Shown: positions 29,348 through 38,465 of the stretch, piece after piece
Position numbering within the stretch: position 1 is the first letter of the stretch
How the letters are laid out: every line of letters starts with the position of its first letter
Source of the DNA: Telluria aromaticivorans
GTDB taxonomy: Bacteria; Pseudomonadota; Gammaproteobacteria; Burkholderiales; Burkholderiaceae_D
Direction of reading: 5' to 3'
Assembly: GCF_013003915.1 (NCBI RefSeq)
Contig: NZ_JABAIV010000005.1
Coordinates: forward strand, 132,990-196,989
Length of the DNA stretch: 64,000 bases
Translations under genes and position numbers: made by a program
The notes under the pieces: generated by a model
Told to the model about the DNA's origin: nothing
Databases searched by the model: none
What the model saw: the letters and a program-made list of their open reading frames with translations, nothing else

Positions 29348-30115
29348 ATGAAACAGATGGCAAGCTACCCCAGCCTGCAGGGCAAGCGGGTATTCGTGAC
29401 GGGCGGCGGGACCGGCATCGGCGAAGCGATCGTGCAAGCGTTCGTGGAGCAGGGCGCGGTCGTGGCCTTCGTCGATATCGCAAAGGAAGCCAGCGAAACG
29501 CTGTGCGCACGCTTGGCCAACGCTGGTCACAGTGCGCCGGTGTTCCGCTATTGCGACATCACCGATATCCCTGCGCTGCAGCGCACGATGGCCGAGCTGG
29601 CGCAGCAGCTGGGCGACTTCGATGTGCTGGTCAATAACGCGGCCAACGACCAGCGCCACGATATCGAGAAGGTCTCGCTCGACTACTGGAACGAGCGCAT
29701 CGCCATCAACCAGCGCCCGATGTTCTTCACCGCGCAGGCAGTCCTGCCGGGCATGAAGAAAAAGGGCGGCGGCTCCATCATCAACTTCTCCTCCATGTCC
29801 TGGCATGCCAAGGGCGCCGGTTATCCGGTCTACGCCACTACCAAGGCGGCCGTGATCGGCCTCACCCGCAGCCTGGCGCGCGACTTGGGGCCCTTCGGCG
29901 TACGGGTCAACACCGTGACTCCGGGCTGGGTCATGACCCAGCGCCAGATCGACCTGTGGGTGGACGCCGAAGCCGAAGCCGAGATCAAGAAGGCCCAGTG
30001 CCTGCCGGGCAAGCTCATGCCGGACGATATCGCCGCGATGGTGCTGTTCCTCGGTGCCGACGACAGCAGGATGTGCACGGCGCAGGATTTCGTCGTCGAC
30101 GCTGGCTGGACGTGA
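29348..30115 (+). CDS. SDR aldose 1-dehydrogenase, probable L-arabinose 1-dehydrogenase
   Basis: A 255-residue Rossmann enzyme. The cofactor motif is TGGGTGIGE; VLVNNAANDQRH and the Ser-Tyr-Lys set (FSSMSWH, YATTK) are present. It closely resembles the Caulobacter crescentus xylose dehydrogenase XylB (YPSLQGKRV start, GMKKKGGGSIINF, AQCLPGKL, VDAGWT end). In this cluster it should oxidise L-arabinose to the lactone. The ATG at 29348 has GGAGAC five bases upstream; one at 29336 is also possible. Confidence 0.88.
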   Translation: MKQMASYPSLQGKRVFVTGGGTGIGEAIVQAFVEQGAVVAFVDIAKEASETLCARLANAGHSAPVFRYCDITDIPALQRTMAELAQQLGDFDVLVNNAANDQRHDIEKVSLDYWNERIAINQRPMFFTAQAVLPGMKKKGGGSIINFSSMSWHAKGAGYPVYATTKAAVIGLTRSLARDLGPFGVRVNTVTPGWVMTQRQIDLWVDAEAEAEIKKAQCLPGKLMPDDIAAMVLFLGADDSRMCTAQDFVVDAGWT

Positions 30116-30203
30116 TGTGTAGCGGCTGAGTGCCGCCGCATCAACAGCTGCGCCGTACACGCCGCGCGCGCCGCTGACACCGTGTTAGCCACCACCCTAA
30201 AAA

Positions 30204-30284
30204 CCGTCATCCCGGCGCAGGCCGGGACCCAATTCCGTCGCTACTCAGCGAATTTGGGTTCCGGCCTGCGCCGGAACGACGGGT
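30204..30284. repeat. 81-bp imperfect inverted repeat
   Basis: CCGTCATCCCGGCGCAGGCC at the left end is mirrored by GGCCTGCGCCGGAACGACGG at the right, with inner CCCAATT/AATTTGGG. It lies between the SDR and GH97 genes. It is open in frame with GH97 and mimics an N-terminal extension. Confidence 0.8.
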
Positions 30285-30298
30285 TATCGGAGTCTGCC

Positions 30299-32218
30299 AT
30301 GACCGTTGTGATTCGTACGATGCTGGCGCTCGTCGCCGCATGCACCACCCAGGCCCACTCCGCCGCCCTGACCAGCCCCGACGGCCACATCTCGGTTTCC
30401 GTGAGCACCGCCCCCTCCGGCGCGCTCACCTACGCCATTGCCCGCGACGGCAAACCCGTCATCCTCCCATCGCCGCTCGGCCTCACGCTGCAAGGAGCCG
30501 ACCTGACAACGAAGCTGTCGATCGCCTCGACTTCGCCCGTCAAGCCAATCCGCGAAAGCTACGAACTTGCCACCGGCAAGAAACGCAAGATCACCTACGC
30601 CGCCAACGAGCAGCTCTATACCGTCCGCAACGCGCAGGGCCAGTCGATGGACGTCGCCTTCCGCGCCTCGAACGACGGCGTCGCCTTCCGCTACCTCGTG
30701 CGCGACGCATCGCTGCCGCACAAGAAATTCATGGCCGAAGCCACTGCCTTCAGCTTCGACAAGTCCGCGAAGGCCTGGCTGCAACCCATGTCGGTTGCCC
30801 AGACCGGCTGGATGAACACCAACCCCGCCTACGAAGAGCACTACCAGCGCGAGATCGCGGTCGGCACCAGGGCGCCTACTGCCGCCGGTTGGGTCTTCCC
30901 GGCGTTATTCCGCAGCGGCGACACCTGGGTAGCCCTGACCGAAGCGAACATGGACGGCAGCTTCCACGCCTCCCGCCTGGAGGCGGAATCGCCGAACGGC
31001 CGCTACAAACTGGGCACACCCGCTGCACCGGAAGTGTTCACCGGCGGCGCGCTTCTGGCGCAAGCCAAGGGCGACCTGGTCACGCCATGGCGCGTCATCG
31101 CCCTCGGTTCGCTGCGCACCATCGTCGAATCGACCCTCGGCACCGACCTGGCCGCACCCGCCATCGCCTTCGATAAAGCCAAGATCCAGCCCGGCCACGC
31201 CTCGTGGAGCTGGGCGCTGCTGAAGGACGACGGCACCGTCTTCGACATCCAGAAGAAATTCGTCGACCATGCCGCCGACATGCACTGGGACTACACCCTG
31301 GTCGATGCCGACTGGGACCGCAAGATCGGCGATGCCAAGATGCGCGAGCTGGTGGCGTACGGCGTCAAGAAGAAGGTCGGCATCCTGGTCTGGTACAACT
31401 CGTCCGGCGAGTGGAACAAGACCGAGTACAGCCCGAAGGGTGCGATCCTGGATCGCCAACAGCGCGTCAAGGAGTTCGCGAAACTGCGCGACATGGGCAT
31501 CAAGGGCGTCAAGATCGACTTCTTCGCCGGCGACGGCCAGTCGATGATCGCCTATTACGTCGACATCCTGAATGATGCGGCCAAGGCCGGCCTGTCGGTG
31601 AACTTCCACGGCGCCACGCTGCCGCGCGGCTGGTCGCGTACCTATCCGAACCTGATGACCGCCGAAGCGGTGCGCGGCTTCGAGTTCACCACCTTCTTCC
31701 AGGCCGACCAGGAAGCCGTGGCCCGCCATGCCGCGATGCTGCCGTTCGCGCGCAACCTGTTCGACCCGATGGACTTCACTCCGGTGGCCTTCCACGACAT
31801 CCCGACCATCAAGCGCAAGACCCGCAACGGTTTCGAGCTGGCCCAGTCGGTATTGTTCCTGTCGGGGATCCAGCACTTCGCCGAAACGCCGGAAGGCATG
31901 GCCACCGTGCCGGCTTATGTGAAAGGCTTCCTGCAGGAGCTGCCGCGCAGCTGGGACGAGACGCGTTTTGTGGACGGCTACCCGGGTCGCCATGTCGTCA
32001 TCGCACGCAGGGCAGGGCAGGCCTGGTACGTCGCCGGCATCAATGCCGACGATGCGGACAAGCCGCTCGAACTGGACCTGCCGTTCATCAAGGCCAGCGG
32101 CGGCACCCTCATCACCGACGGCAAGGGCGAGCGCGAATTCAGCCAGGCGACGCTCAAGGGCGGCAAGCACAAGATCAGTATCAAGGCGCACGGCGGCTTT
32201 GTCGCCGTTTTCAAATAA
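30299..32218 (+). CDS. Secreted GH97 glycoside hydrolase, retaining type
   Basis: A 639-residue protein. Signal peptide (VIRTMLALVAACTTQAHSAA), an N-terminal beta-sandwich (SPDGHISVSVSTA), a TIM barrel and a C-terminal domain. The barrel contains GVKIDFFAGDGQ, where an Asp sits at the nucleophile position of the retaining GH97 branch (alpha-galactosidase-like) rather than the inverting SusB branch. Retaining GH97 enzymes act on alpha-galactosides, and some on beta-L-arabinopyranosides, which share that stereochemistry; the latter fits this locus. The start at 30299 is set by the signal peptide and CGGAG. Confidence 0.85.
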   Translation: MTVVIRTMLALVAACTTQAHSAALTSPDGHISVSVSTAPSGALTYAIARDGKPVILPSPLGLTLQGADLTTKLSIASTSPVKPIRESYELATGKKRKITYAANEQLYTVRNAQGQSMDVAFRASNDGVAFRYLVRDASLPHKKFMAEATAFSFDKSAKAWLQPMSVAQTGWMNTNPAYEEHYQREIAVGTRAPTAAGWVFPALFRSGDTWVALTEANMDGSFHASRLEAESPNGRYKLGTPAAPEVFTGGALLAQAKGDLVTPWRVIALGSLRTIVESTLGTDLAAPAIAFDKAKIQPGHASWSWALLKDDGTVFDIQKKFVDHAADMHWDYTLVDADWDRKIGDAKMRELVAYGVKKKVGILVWYNSSGEWNKTEYSPKGAILDRQQRVKEFAKLRDMGIKGVKIDFFAGDGQSMIAYYVDILNDAAKAGLSVNFHGATLPRGWSRTYPNLMTAEAVRGFEFTTFFQADQEAVARHAAMLPFARNLFDPMDFTPVAFHDIPTIKRKTRNGFELAQSVLFLSGIQHFAETPEGMATVPAYVKGFLQELPRSWDETRFVDGYPGRHVVIARRAGQAWYVAGINADDADKPLELDLPFIKASGGTLITDGKGEREFSQATLKGGKHKISIKAHGGFVAVFK

Positions 32219-32243
32219 TTTCAAATAAAACCAGGAGACAGCA

Positions 32244-33791
32244 GTGAAAGCAATCAAGCCCACTATCCTCGCACTGAGCATGCTCGCCGCATCGGCATCT
32301 GGCTTTGCGCAGGTGAGCGTCACCATCGACGCCTCCAAGTCCGGCCCGGTCATCAACAAGAACGTCTATGGCCAGTTCGCCGAACACCTCGGCACCGGCA
32401 TCTACGAAGGCCTGTGGGTCGGCCAAGATTCGAAGATCCCGAACACCCGTGGCTGGCGCAACGACGTGGTCGGTGCGCTGAAGGACCTGAAGGTGCCGCT
32501 GGTGCGCTGGCCGGGCGGCTGTTTCGCCGACGAATACCACTGGCGCGACGGCATCGGCGCGCGCAACAAACGCCCGGTGAAGGTCAACACCCACTGGGGC
32601 GGCGTGGCAGAAGTTAACGCGGTCGGCACTCACGAGTTCTTCGACCTGGTCGACATCCTGGGCACCGAAGCCTACATCAACGGCAACCTCGGCTCCGGCA
32701 CCCCGCAGGAGATGGCCGAGTGGCTCGAGTACATGACCTCGGATACCAAGAGTTCGCTGGCCGAGCAGCGCCGCAAGAACGGCCGCAAGGAGCCATACAA
32801 GGTGGCCTATTTCGGCATCGGCAACGAAGCCTGGGGCTGCGGCGGCAACATGAAGCCGGAATACTACGCCCACCTGTACAACCACTACGCCACCTTCCTG
32901 AAGACCCCGCCGAACGCGCGCCCGAAGATGGTCGCCAGCGGCGGCAACGACGCCGACACCAAGTGGACCGAAGTGCTGAGCAAGGAAGCCGCGCGCGGCA
33001 CCGACGGCATCAGCTTCCACTACTACACGCTGCCGACCGGCGTGTGGGAGAAGAAGGGGGCCGCCACCGGCTTCGAGGAAAACGAATGGTTCTCGACCCT
33101 GCAGCAGACCCTGCGCATGGACGGCTTCATCAAGAACAACGTCGCCATCCTCGACAAGAACGACCCGGAAAAGAAGATCGGGTTCTATGTCGACGAATGG
33201 GGCACCTGGTACGACGTGGAGCCAGGCACCAACCCGGGCTTCCTGTTCCAGCGTAACACCCTGCGCGACGCGGTCGTGGCGGCCCTGAACTTCAACATCT
33301 TCCATGCGCACGCCGAGCGGGTGCGGATGACGAACATCGCGCAGATGGTCAACGTGCTGCAGGCGATGATCATCACCGACAAGGACAAGATGCTGCTGAC
33401 GCCGACCTACCACGCATACAAGATGTATGTGCCGTTCCAGGATGCGACTTCGCTGCCGACCGCCGTTAACAACGACGTCAGCTATTCGGCGAACAACAAG
33501 AGCATCCCGGGCATCAGTGCTTCGGCGGCCAAGGGCAAGGACGGCAAGGTGTACGTCGCGCTGGTGAACACCAATCCGCGCCAGGCCAGCGATGTGGTCG
33601 TGGATTTGAAGGGGCAGAACGTGACCGGCGCATCGGGACAGGTGCTGACCTCCGACGCGATGGACGCGCATAACACCTTCGACAAGCCGCAGGCGATTAA
33701 GCCGGTGTCGTACAGCGCCAAGGCTGCGAATGGCAAGCTGACCTTGAAGGTGCCGGCGAAATCCGTCGTCGTCGTTGCCGTCGAGGTGTAA
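32244..33791 (+). CDS. Secreted GH51 alpha-L-arabinofuranosidase
   Basis: A 515-residue protein. Signal peptide MKAIKPTILALSMLAASASG, then GQFAEHLGTGIYEGLW, LVRWPGGCFADEYHWRDGIG, the acid-base motif GIGNEAWGCGG (Glu near 195) and the nucleophile motif VDEWGTWYD. A beta-sandwich closes the C-terminus. It removes arabinofuranosyl side chains from arabinan or arabinoxylan. Most GH51 enzymes are intracellular; this one is exported. It starts 25 bp after GH97 behind AGGAGA. Confidence 0.93.
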   Translation: MKAIKPTILALSMLAASASGFAQVSVTIDASKSGPVINKNVYGQFAEHLGTGIYEGLWVGQDSKIPNTRGWRNDVVGALKDLKVPLVRWPGGCFADEYHWRDGIGARNKRPVKVNTHWGGVAEVNAVGTHEFFDLVDILGTEAYINGNLGSGTPQEMAEWLEYMTSDTKSSLAEQRRKNGRKEPYKVAYFGIGNEAWGCGGNMKPEYYAHLYNHYATFLKTPPNARPKMVASGGNDADTKWTEVLSKEAARGTDGISFHYYTLPTGVWEKKGAATGFEENEWFSTLQQTLRMDGFIKNNVAILDKNDPEKKIGFYVDEWGTWYDVEPGTNPGFLFQRNTLRDAVVAALNFNIFHAHAERVRMTNIAQMVNVLQAMIITDKDKMLLTPTYHAYKMYVPFQDATSLPTAVNNDVSYSANNKSIPGISASAAKGKDGKVYVALVNTNPRQASDVVVDLKGQNVTGASGQVLTSDAMDAHNTFDKPQAIKPVSYSAKAANGKLTLKVPAKSVVVVAVEV

Positions 33792-33792
33792 T

Positions 33793-33906
33793 GTAGGGTG
33801 GGCGGCTTCGCCGCCCGCGCGTTCAAATCACGTTTGGGTACCACGCGCATGGTTCAACACGCATGCCATGTTTGAACGCGCGGGCGGGAGACCCGCCCAC
33901 CCTACG
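33793..33906. repeat. Paired-hairpin repeat, copy 7
   Basis: Left arm GTAGGGTGGGC with inner stem GGCttcGCC, right arm with inner stem GGGagacCCG, ending CCCACCCTACG. It sits between GH51 and GH43, starting right after the GH51 stop. Confidence 0.85.
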
Positions 33907-33930
33907 AAAAACACATTTCTGGATACTGCG

Positions 33931-34947
33931 ATGTCTTTACTCTCCCGTTTATCCGCCGGTGCGCTGGCGCTGGCCGTTGCGCTCCCCACCTTCGCCGCCC
34001 AGGTCAGCGTCCACGACCCGGTCATGGCCGAGGAAGGCATTAAATACTACCTCTTCAGCACCGGCCCAGGCATCACCTTCTACAGCTCGACCGACATGAA
34101 GTCGTGGAAGCCAGAAGGCCGCGTCTTCGCAGGCGAGCCTTCGTGGGCGAAGAAAGCCGCACCAACCTTCAACGACCACATCTGGGCGCCGGACATCTAC
34201 CACCACCAGGGCAAGTACTACCTGTACTACTCCGTCTCGGGCTTCGGCAAGAACACCTCCGGCATCGGCGTGACCACCAACGCCACCCTCGACCCGCGCG
34301 CCCCCAACTACAAATGGGAAGACCAGGGCATGGTGCTGCAATCGGTACCGGGCCGCGACCTGTGGAATGCCATCGACTCGCACGTCATCGACGACGAGAA
34401 GGGCACGCCCTGGATGTCCTTCGGTTCGTTCTGGGGCGGCCTGAAGCTGGTGAAGCTCGACGCCAGCCGCACCCGGCTGGCCGAACCACAGGAATGGCAC
34501 ACGATCGCCCGCCGCGACCGTCCGGCCTACGTGCCCGACGAAGAAGCCGGCCCGGCGCAGATCGAAGCGCCCTTCATCATGAAGAAGAACGACTGGTACT
34601 ACCTGTTCGCGTCCTGGGACCTGTGCTGCAAGGCCAAGGACAGCACCTACAAGGTGGTGGTCGGCCGCGCAAAATCCGTGACCGGTCCCTACCTCGACCG
34701 CAATGGCATGGACATGGCCAAGGGCGGCGGCTCGCTCGTCATCCAGGGCACGGACGCTTGGCGTGCCCTGGGCCACAACAGCGCCTATACCTTCGACGGC
34801 AAGGACTACATGGTGCTGCACGCCTACGAGACCGCCGACAAGTACAAGCAGAAGCTGAAAGTGCTGGACATGAAATGGGACAAGGACGGCTGGCCATTAG
34901 TAGATGCCGCTGACCTGAACCGCTACCAGAGCACTCACGTCCGATGA
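33931..34947 (+). CDS. Secreted GH43 endo-alpha-1,5-L-arabinanase
   Basis: A 338-residue protein. Signal peptide MSLLSRLSAGALALAVALPT, then SVHDPVMAEEG (catalytic base Asp), FNDHIWAPDIYHHQGKYYLY, NAIDSHVIDDEKG (modulating Asp) and AQIEAPFIMKKNDWYYLF (acid Glu). The arrangement fits endo-arabinanases, which cut the arabinan backbone outside the cell. The ATG at 33931 is fixed by the signal peptide; the ribosome site is weak. It overlaps the GH127 gene in ATGA. Confidence 0.88.
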   Translation: MSLLSRLSAGALALAVALPTFAAQVSVHDPVMAEEGIKYYLFSTGPGITFYSSTDMKSWKPEGRVFAGEPSWAKKAAPTFNDHIWAPDIYHHQGKYYLYYSVSGFGKNTSGIGVTTNATLDPRAPNYKWEDQGMVLQSVPGRDLWNAIDSHVIDDEKGTPWMSFGSFWGGLKLVKLDASRTRLAEPQEWHTIARRDRPAYVPDEEAGPAQIEAPFIMKKNDWYYLFASWDLCCKAKDSTYKVVVGRAKSVTGPYLDRNGMDMAKGGGSLVIQGTDAWRALGHNSAYTFDGKDYMVLHAYETADKYKQKLKVLDMKWDKDGWPLVDAADLNRYQSTHVR

Positions 34948-37289
34948 AAACCCGACTCGCCGCGCTGGTGCTGCTCGTCGCTGGCGCATGCGCGCAGGCG
35001 GCCGAGCTCTTCCCCCTGGCCGATGTTCGCCTCAAGCCCGGCCCCTTCCTGGATGCCCAGACCACCGACCTGAATTACATGATGGCGATGGAGCCGGACC
35101 GGCTTCTGGCACCCTTCCTGCGCGAGGCAGGCCTGGCCCCGCGCCAGCCGAGCTACGGCAACTGGGAATCGACGGGACTGGACGGCCACATGGGCGGCCA
35201 CTACCTGTCGGCGCTGGCGCTCATGTACGCCTCGACCGGCGATGCCGAAACCCTGCGCCGCCTGAACTACTTCGTGGCGGAGCTCAAGCGCGCGCAGGCG
35301 GCGAACGGCGAGGGCTACCTCGGCGGCATTCCCGGCGGACGCCAGGCCTGGCGCGATGTTGCGGCCGGTAGGCTGGAAGCGGACAACTTCTCGGTGAACG
35401 GCAAGTGGGTCCCCTGGTACAACCTGCACAAGGTCTATGCCGGCCTGCGCGACGCGTATAAATACGCCGGCAACGAGGACGCGCGCGCGATGCTCATCTC
35501 CTTGAGCGACTGGGCGCTGCGCTTGAGCGCACGCCTGAGCCCCGAGCAGATGGAACAGATGCTGCGTAGCGAGCATGGCGGCATGAACGAGATCTTCGCC
35601 GACGTGGCGCAGATGACGGGCGACCGCAAATACCTCGACCTGGCGCTGCGCTTCTCGCACCAGGCCGTGCTGCAACCCCTGGCGAAAAGGCAGGACAAGC
35701 TCACCGGCCTGCACGCGAACACCCAGATCCCGAAGGTGATCGGTTTCCAGCGCATCGCCGGGATGACGGGCCGTCAGGATATGGGCGATGCCGCGAAATT
35801 CTTCTGGCAGACGGTGGTCGACCGCCGCACGGTGGCCATCGGCGGCAACAGCGTCAAGGAGCACTTCCACGACGAGAAGGACTTCGGCCCGATGATCAAC
35901 GAGGTCGAGGGGCCGGAGACCTGCAACACCTACAACATGATCAAACTGACGCAGATGCTGTTCGAGTCGGAACAGAAGGGCAGCTATGGCGACTACGTCG
36001 AGCGCGCGCTGTACAACCACATCCTGTCCTCGCAACGGCCGGGCGGCGGCTTCGTCTACTTCACGCCGATGCGCCCGAACCACTACCGCGTGTACTCGCA
36101 GGTGGACAAGGGCATGTGGTGCTGCGTCGGCTCGGGCATCGAGAGCCATGCGAAGTACGGTGAGTTCATCTATGCGCACGAGGGCGATGCGCTGTTCGTC
36201 AACCTGTTCATTCCCTCGACGTTGCACTGGCGCGAGAAGGGCGTGCGTATCACGCAGGGGACGCGCTTCCCGGACCAGGGCGGCACGCGCTTGACGGTCG
36301 ATGCGCCGGCCAGGTTCACGATGAAGATCCGTTATCCGAGCTGGGTGGCGGCCGGGAAGCTCGTGGTGAAGGTCAATGGCAAGGCCGTGAAGGTGTATGC
36401 CCGGCCCGGCGGCTACGTCTCTATTACGCGCGCATGGAGCAAGGGCGATGCCATCGATATCCAGTTGCCGATGACGACGCGCCTGGAGCAGATGCCGGAC
36501 AAGTCGAACTATTACGCCGTCCTGCACGGTCCGATCGTACTAGCGGCAAAGACGCGCATGTTCGGCGACGAGAAGCTGAACTTCCTTGCCGACGAGTCGC
36601 GCATGGGGCATATCGCGCAGGGGCAGGTATGCCCGCTCGAGGCGGCGCCGATGTTGGTCAGCGATTCGATCGATTTCCTGCGCCGGTTCAAACCAGTGAA
36701 GGGCAAGTCCTTGACCTTCGCAGCACCCCGCCTGGTACGCGGTGCCGCCGGGTCAGCTACCGAGTTCGTGCCGTTCTTCCGCCTGCACGATTCGCGCTAC
36801 ACGATGTACTGGCAGCATTCGACGCCGGCCAACTTCGAGCGCATGCGGGCGGAGAACGCTGCACGCGAAGCTGAACGTCTTGCCCTGGATGCCCGCACCA
36901 TCGACGAGGTGGCGCCGGGCGAGCAGCAGCCGGAGTCGGATCACTTCTTCAAGGGCGAGGGTAGCGAGGCGGGTGTCAATAGCGGCCGCCACTGGCGCCA
37001 TGCGAGCAAGTGGTTCAGCTACGAGCTGAATGACCCGAAAGGGGAGGCGAAGCTGCTGCGGCTGACGTTTGCCAAGGCCGACGCCGGGAGGCGATTCGAT
37101 GTCGAGGTCAACGGATTGCTGGTTGCAGAAATCACGCTGGCCACCGATGTAGCCCAGGACTTCTATATCGTCGATTACCCTTTGCCTGCGTCCGTCACAG
37201 CATCCACGCCTCGCAAGCTGTCCATTCGCTTCGTGGCCAAACAGGGCTCGGTAGCAGGGGGGCTATACGGACTGCGCCTGCTTCGCTAA
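34944..37289 (+). CDS. Secreted GH127/GH146 beta-L-arabinofuranosidase
   Basis: A 781-residue protein (DUF1680 fold). Signal peptide MKTRLAALVLLVAGACAQAA; an alpha/alpha barrel with NGEGYLGGIPGG, WVPWYNLHKVYAGL, GGNSVKEHFHDEKDF, GPETCNTYNMIKL and MWCCVGSGIESHAK, whose Cys and Glu residues match the zinc-thiolate site of the family; then beta domains. The GGNSVKEHF block is closer to GH146 as I recall it. It removes beta-linked L-arabinofuranose, found in complex arabinans and hydroxyproline-rich glycoproteins. It is the last gene of operon B, and its end overlaps the convergent nuclease gene. Confidence 0.88.
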   Translation: MKTRLAALVLLVAGACAQAAELFPLADVRLKPGPFLDAQTTDLNYMMAMEPDRLLAPFLREAGLAPRQPSYGNWESTGLDGHMGGHYLSALALMYASTGDAETLRRLNYFVAELKRAQAANGEGYLGGIPGGRQAWRDVAAGRLEADNFSVNGKWVPWYNLHKVYAGLRDAYKYAGNEDARAMLISLSDWALRLSARLSPEQMEQMLRSEHGGMNEIFADVAQMTGDRKYLDLALRFSHQAVLQPLAKRQDKLTGLHANTQIPKVIGFQRIAGMTGRQDMGDAAKFFWQTVVDRRTVAIGGNSVKEHFHDEKDFGPMINEVEGPETCNTYNMIKLTQMLFESEQKGSYGDYVERALYNHILSSQRPGGGFVYFTPMRPNHYRVYSQVDKGMWCCVGSGIESHAKYGEFIYAHEGDALFVNLFIPSTLHWREKGVRITQGTRFPDQGGTRLTVDAPARFTMKIRYPSWVAAGKLVVKVNGKAVKVYARPGGYVSITRAWSKGDAIDIQLPMTTRLEQMPDKSNYYAVLHGPIVLAAKTRMFGDEKLNFLADESRMGHIAQGQVCPLEAAPMLVSDSIDFLRRFKPVKGKSLTFAAPRLVRGAAGSATEFVPFFRLHDSRYTMYWQHSTPANFERMRAENAAREAERLALDARTIDEVAPGEQQPESDHFFKGEGSEAGVNSGRHWRHASKWFSYELNDPKGEAKLLRLTFAKADAGRRFDVEVNGLLVAEITLATDVAQDFYIVDYPLPASVTASTPRKLSIRFVAKQGSVAGGLYGLRLLR

Positions 37290-38227
37290 GTGGCTGGTGA
37301 CGGCGTACGCATTTGCATTACGGTCTTGCAGCGGGGGTAGTGGGCGCAGCCCCAGAACGGTCCACGTTTGCTGTCGCGCTTGACCATCTTGATGCCGCAG
37401 GACGCGCATGACGGCGTGCGGTAATCGCCATCGAATGCGAATGCAAGCAGTGCCAGTTGCTTTTCCGGGGGCAGGTCGAGTATTTTTTGGGTAAGCGAGG
37501 CGCCGTCGAGCAGCTGAATCGGACTCGCCCCGCCAAACGTGATGGCATCTTGGGTATAGCTACCGGTGGTGATGAAGATGCCCCGCGCGACCTTCTCGTG
37601 CACCATCACGCCCAGCAGTTCACGGATCTCCTTGACCCCGACCTGCTGTGTGTTCCACGCCTTGCACTGGACAACCGCCAACGGCCTGGACGGGTCGATC
37701 TTGAACAGCTTGACATCGATCCCGCCATCCGGACCGGCGGCGAGGGTCTCGCTCCTGAAGCCCATAGCCTCGTAGTACCGGGCGCACAGCAGTTCGAAGC
37801 GCTTCCATTCCATCTGCCGTAATGCGTCCAATGACCACGAACCAAGCGCAGGCTGAAGTTCGGGTTCGGAGGATTCAGCCGCTACTGCCGGCGTCACTGC
37901 GCGCGTCTGTTCCGCAACATCGGCTGTTGCACGTTCAGGTGCCGGTAGTTGCCGCTTGCCGGCAGGCGCTTTGGCCATGCCCGGATTCCTGCCTTGGATC
38001 TTCGCGCGGATGGCGCTCGCAAGCGCAAGGAAGCCGAATGCGCACAGGGCAATCCAGGAGGCCGGATCGAAGGTGGTTTCCAGCGCCGCCATAAGTGGGC
38101 TAGTGGACAGAAGAGCGGGCAGGATCCAGCGAATCCCGACGAAGCTCGTTACCGCGATGATGGCGCTGACTTGCCAAGGCAGTGCGATCAAGTCCTTGGC
38201 ACCTGCGTTCTTCTTACGACGACCCAT
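37286..38227 (-). CDS. Mrr-like restriction endonuclease with membrane anchor and C4 zinc finger
   Basis: A 313-residue protein. Two hydrophobic segments near the N-terminus (about 17-35 and 50-70), a linker, then a Mrr_cat nuclease domain: RFELLCARYYEAMGF, GPDGGIDVKLF and VVQCKAWN give the D-QxK type catalytic set. The C-terminus has a topoisomerase-like zinc finger (CASCGIKM ... CAHYPRC). Such proteins are thought to cut modified or foreign DNA, but the role of this architecture is unclear. It is opposite in direction to the sugar genes on both sides and splits the arabinose locus. Confidence 0.83.
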   Translation of the reverse strand: MGRRKKNAGAKDLIALPWQVSAIIAVTSFVGIRWILPALLSTSPLMAALETTFDPASWIALCAFGFLALASAIRAKIQGRNPGMAKAPAGKRQLPAPERATADVAEQTRAVTPAVAAESSEPELQPALGSWSLDALRQMEWKRFELLCARYYEAMGFRSETLAAGPDGGIDVKLFKIDPSRPLAVVQCKAWNTQQVGVKEIRELLGVMVHEKVARGIFITTGSYTQDAITFGGASPIQLLDGASLTQKILDLPPEKQLALLAFAFDGDYRTPSCASCGIKMVKRDSKRGPFWGCAHYPRCKTVMQMRTPSPAT

Positions 38228-38381
38228 GATTTCTCGATCTTGTATTGCGGAAACTAATCATGGCTGTCGTGGCTACATACGTCGCTTACAACATGTTCAA
38301 GCTCTGGTTTTTTATGCGGTAAGAATAAATAGTGTCACCTCGATCCAATATCCGATCCGAACTAGGATTGATATCTATTTT

Positions 38382-38411
38382 GGTATCTGAACCGTCAGAA
38401 ATTTGATTGGA
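38382..38411 (+). promoter_or_regulatory. Proposed arabinose-regulon operator, site C
   Basis: GGTATC at 38382-38387 and TTGATTGGA at 38403-38411, starts 21 bp apart, 54 bp before the binding-protein ATG. A further GATATC lies at 38370-38375. The spacer resembles site A (GAAC and GAAA blocks). Confidence 0.6.
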
Positions 38412-38465
38412 TCAGCATCGCACTTTGTCCTAGGATTGTGAAACAACAAGACCGGAGACAAGGTA

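Noticed and set aside
30182..30298. N-terminal extension of GH97 through the 81-bp inverted repeat
   Set aside because: The in-frame residues come from the palindromic repeat, and the signal peptide begins at 30299.
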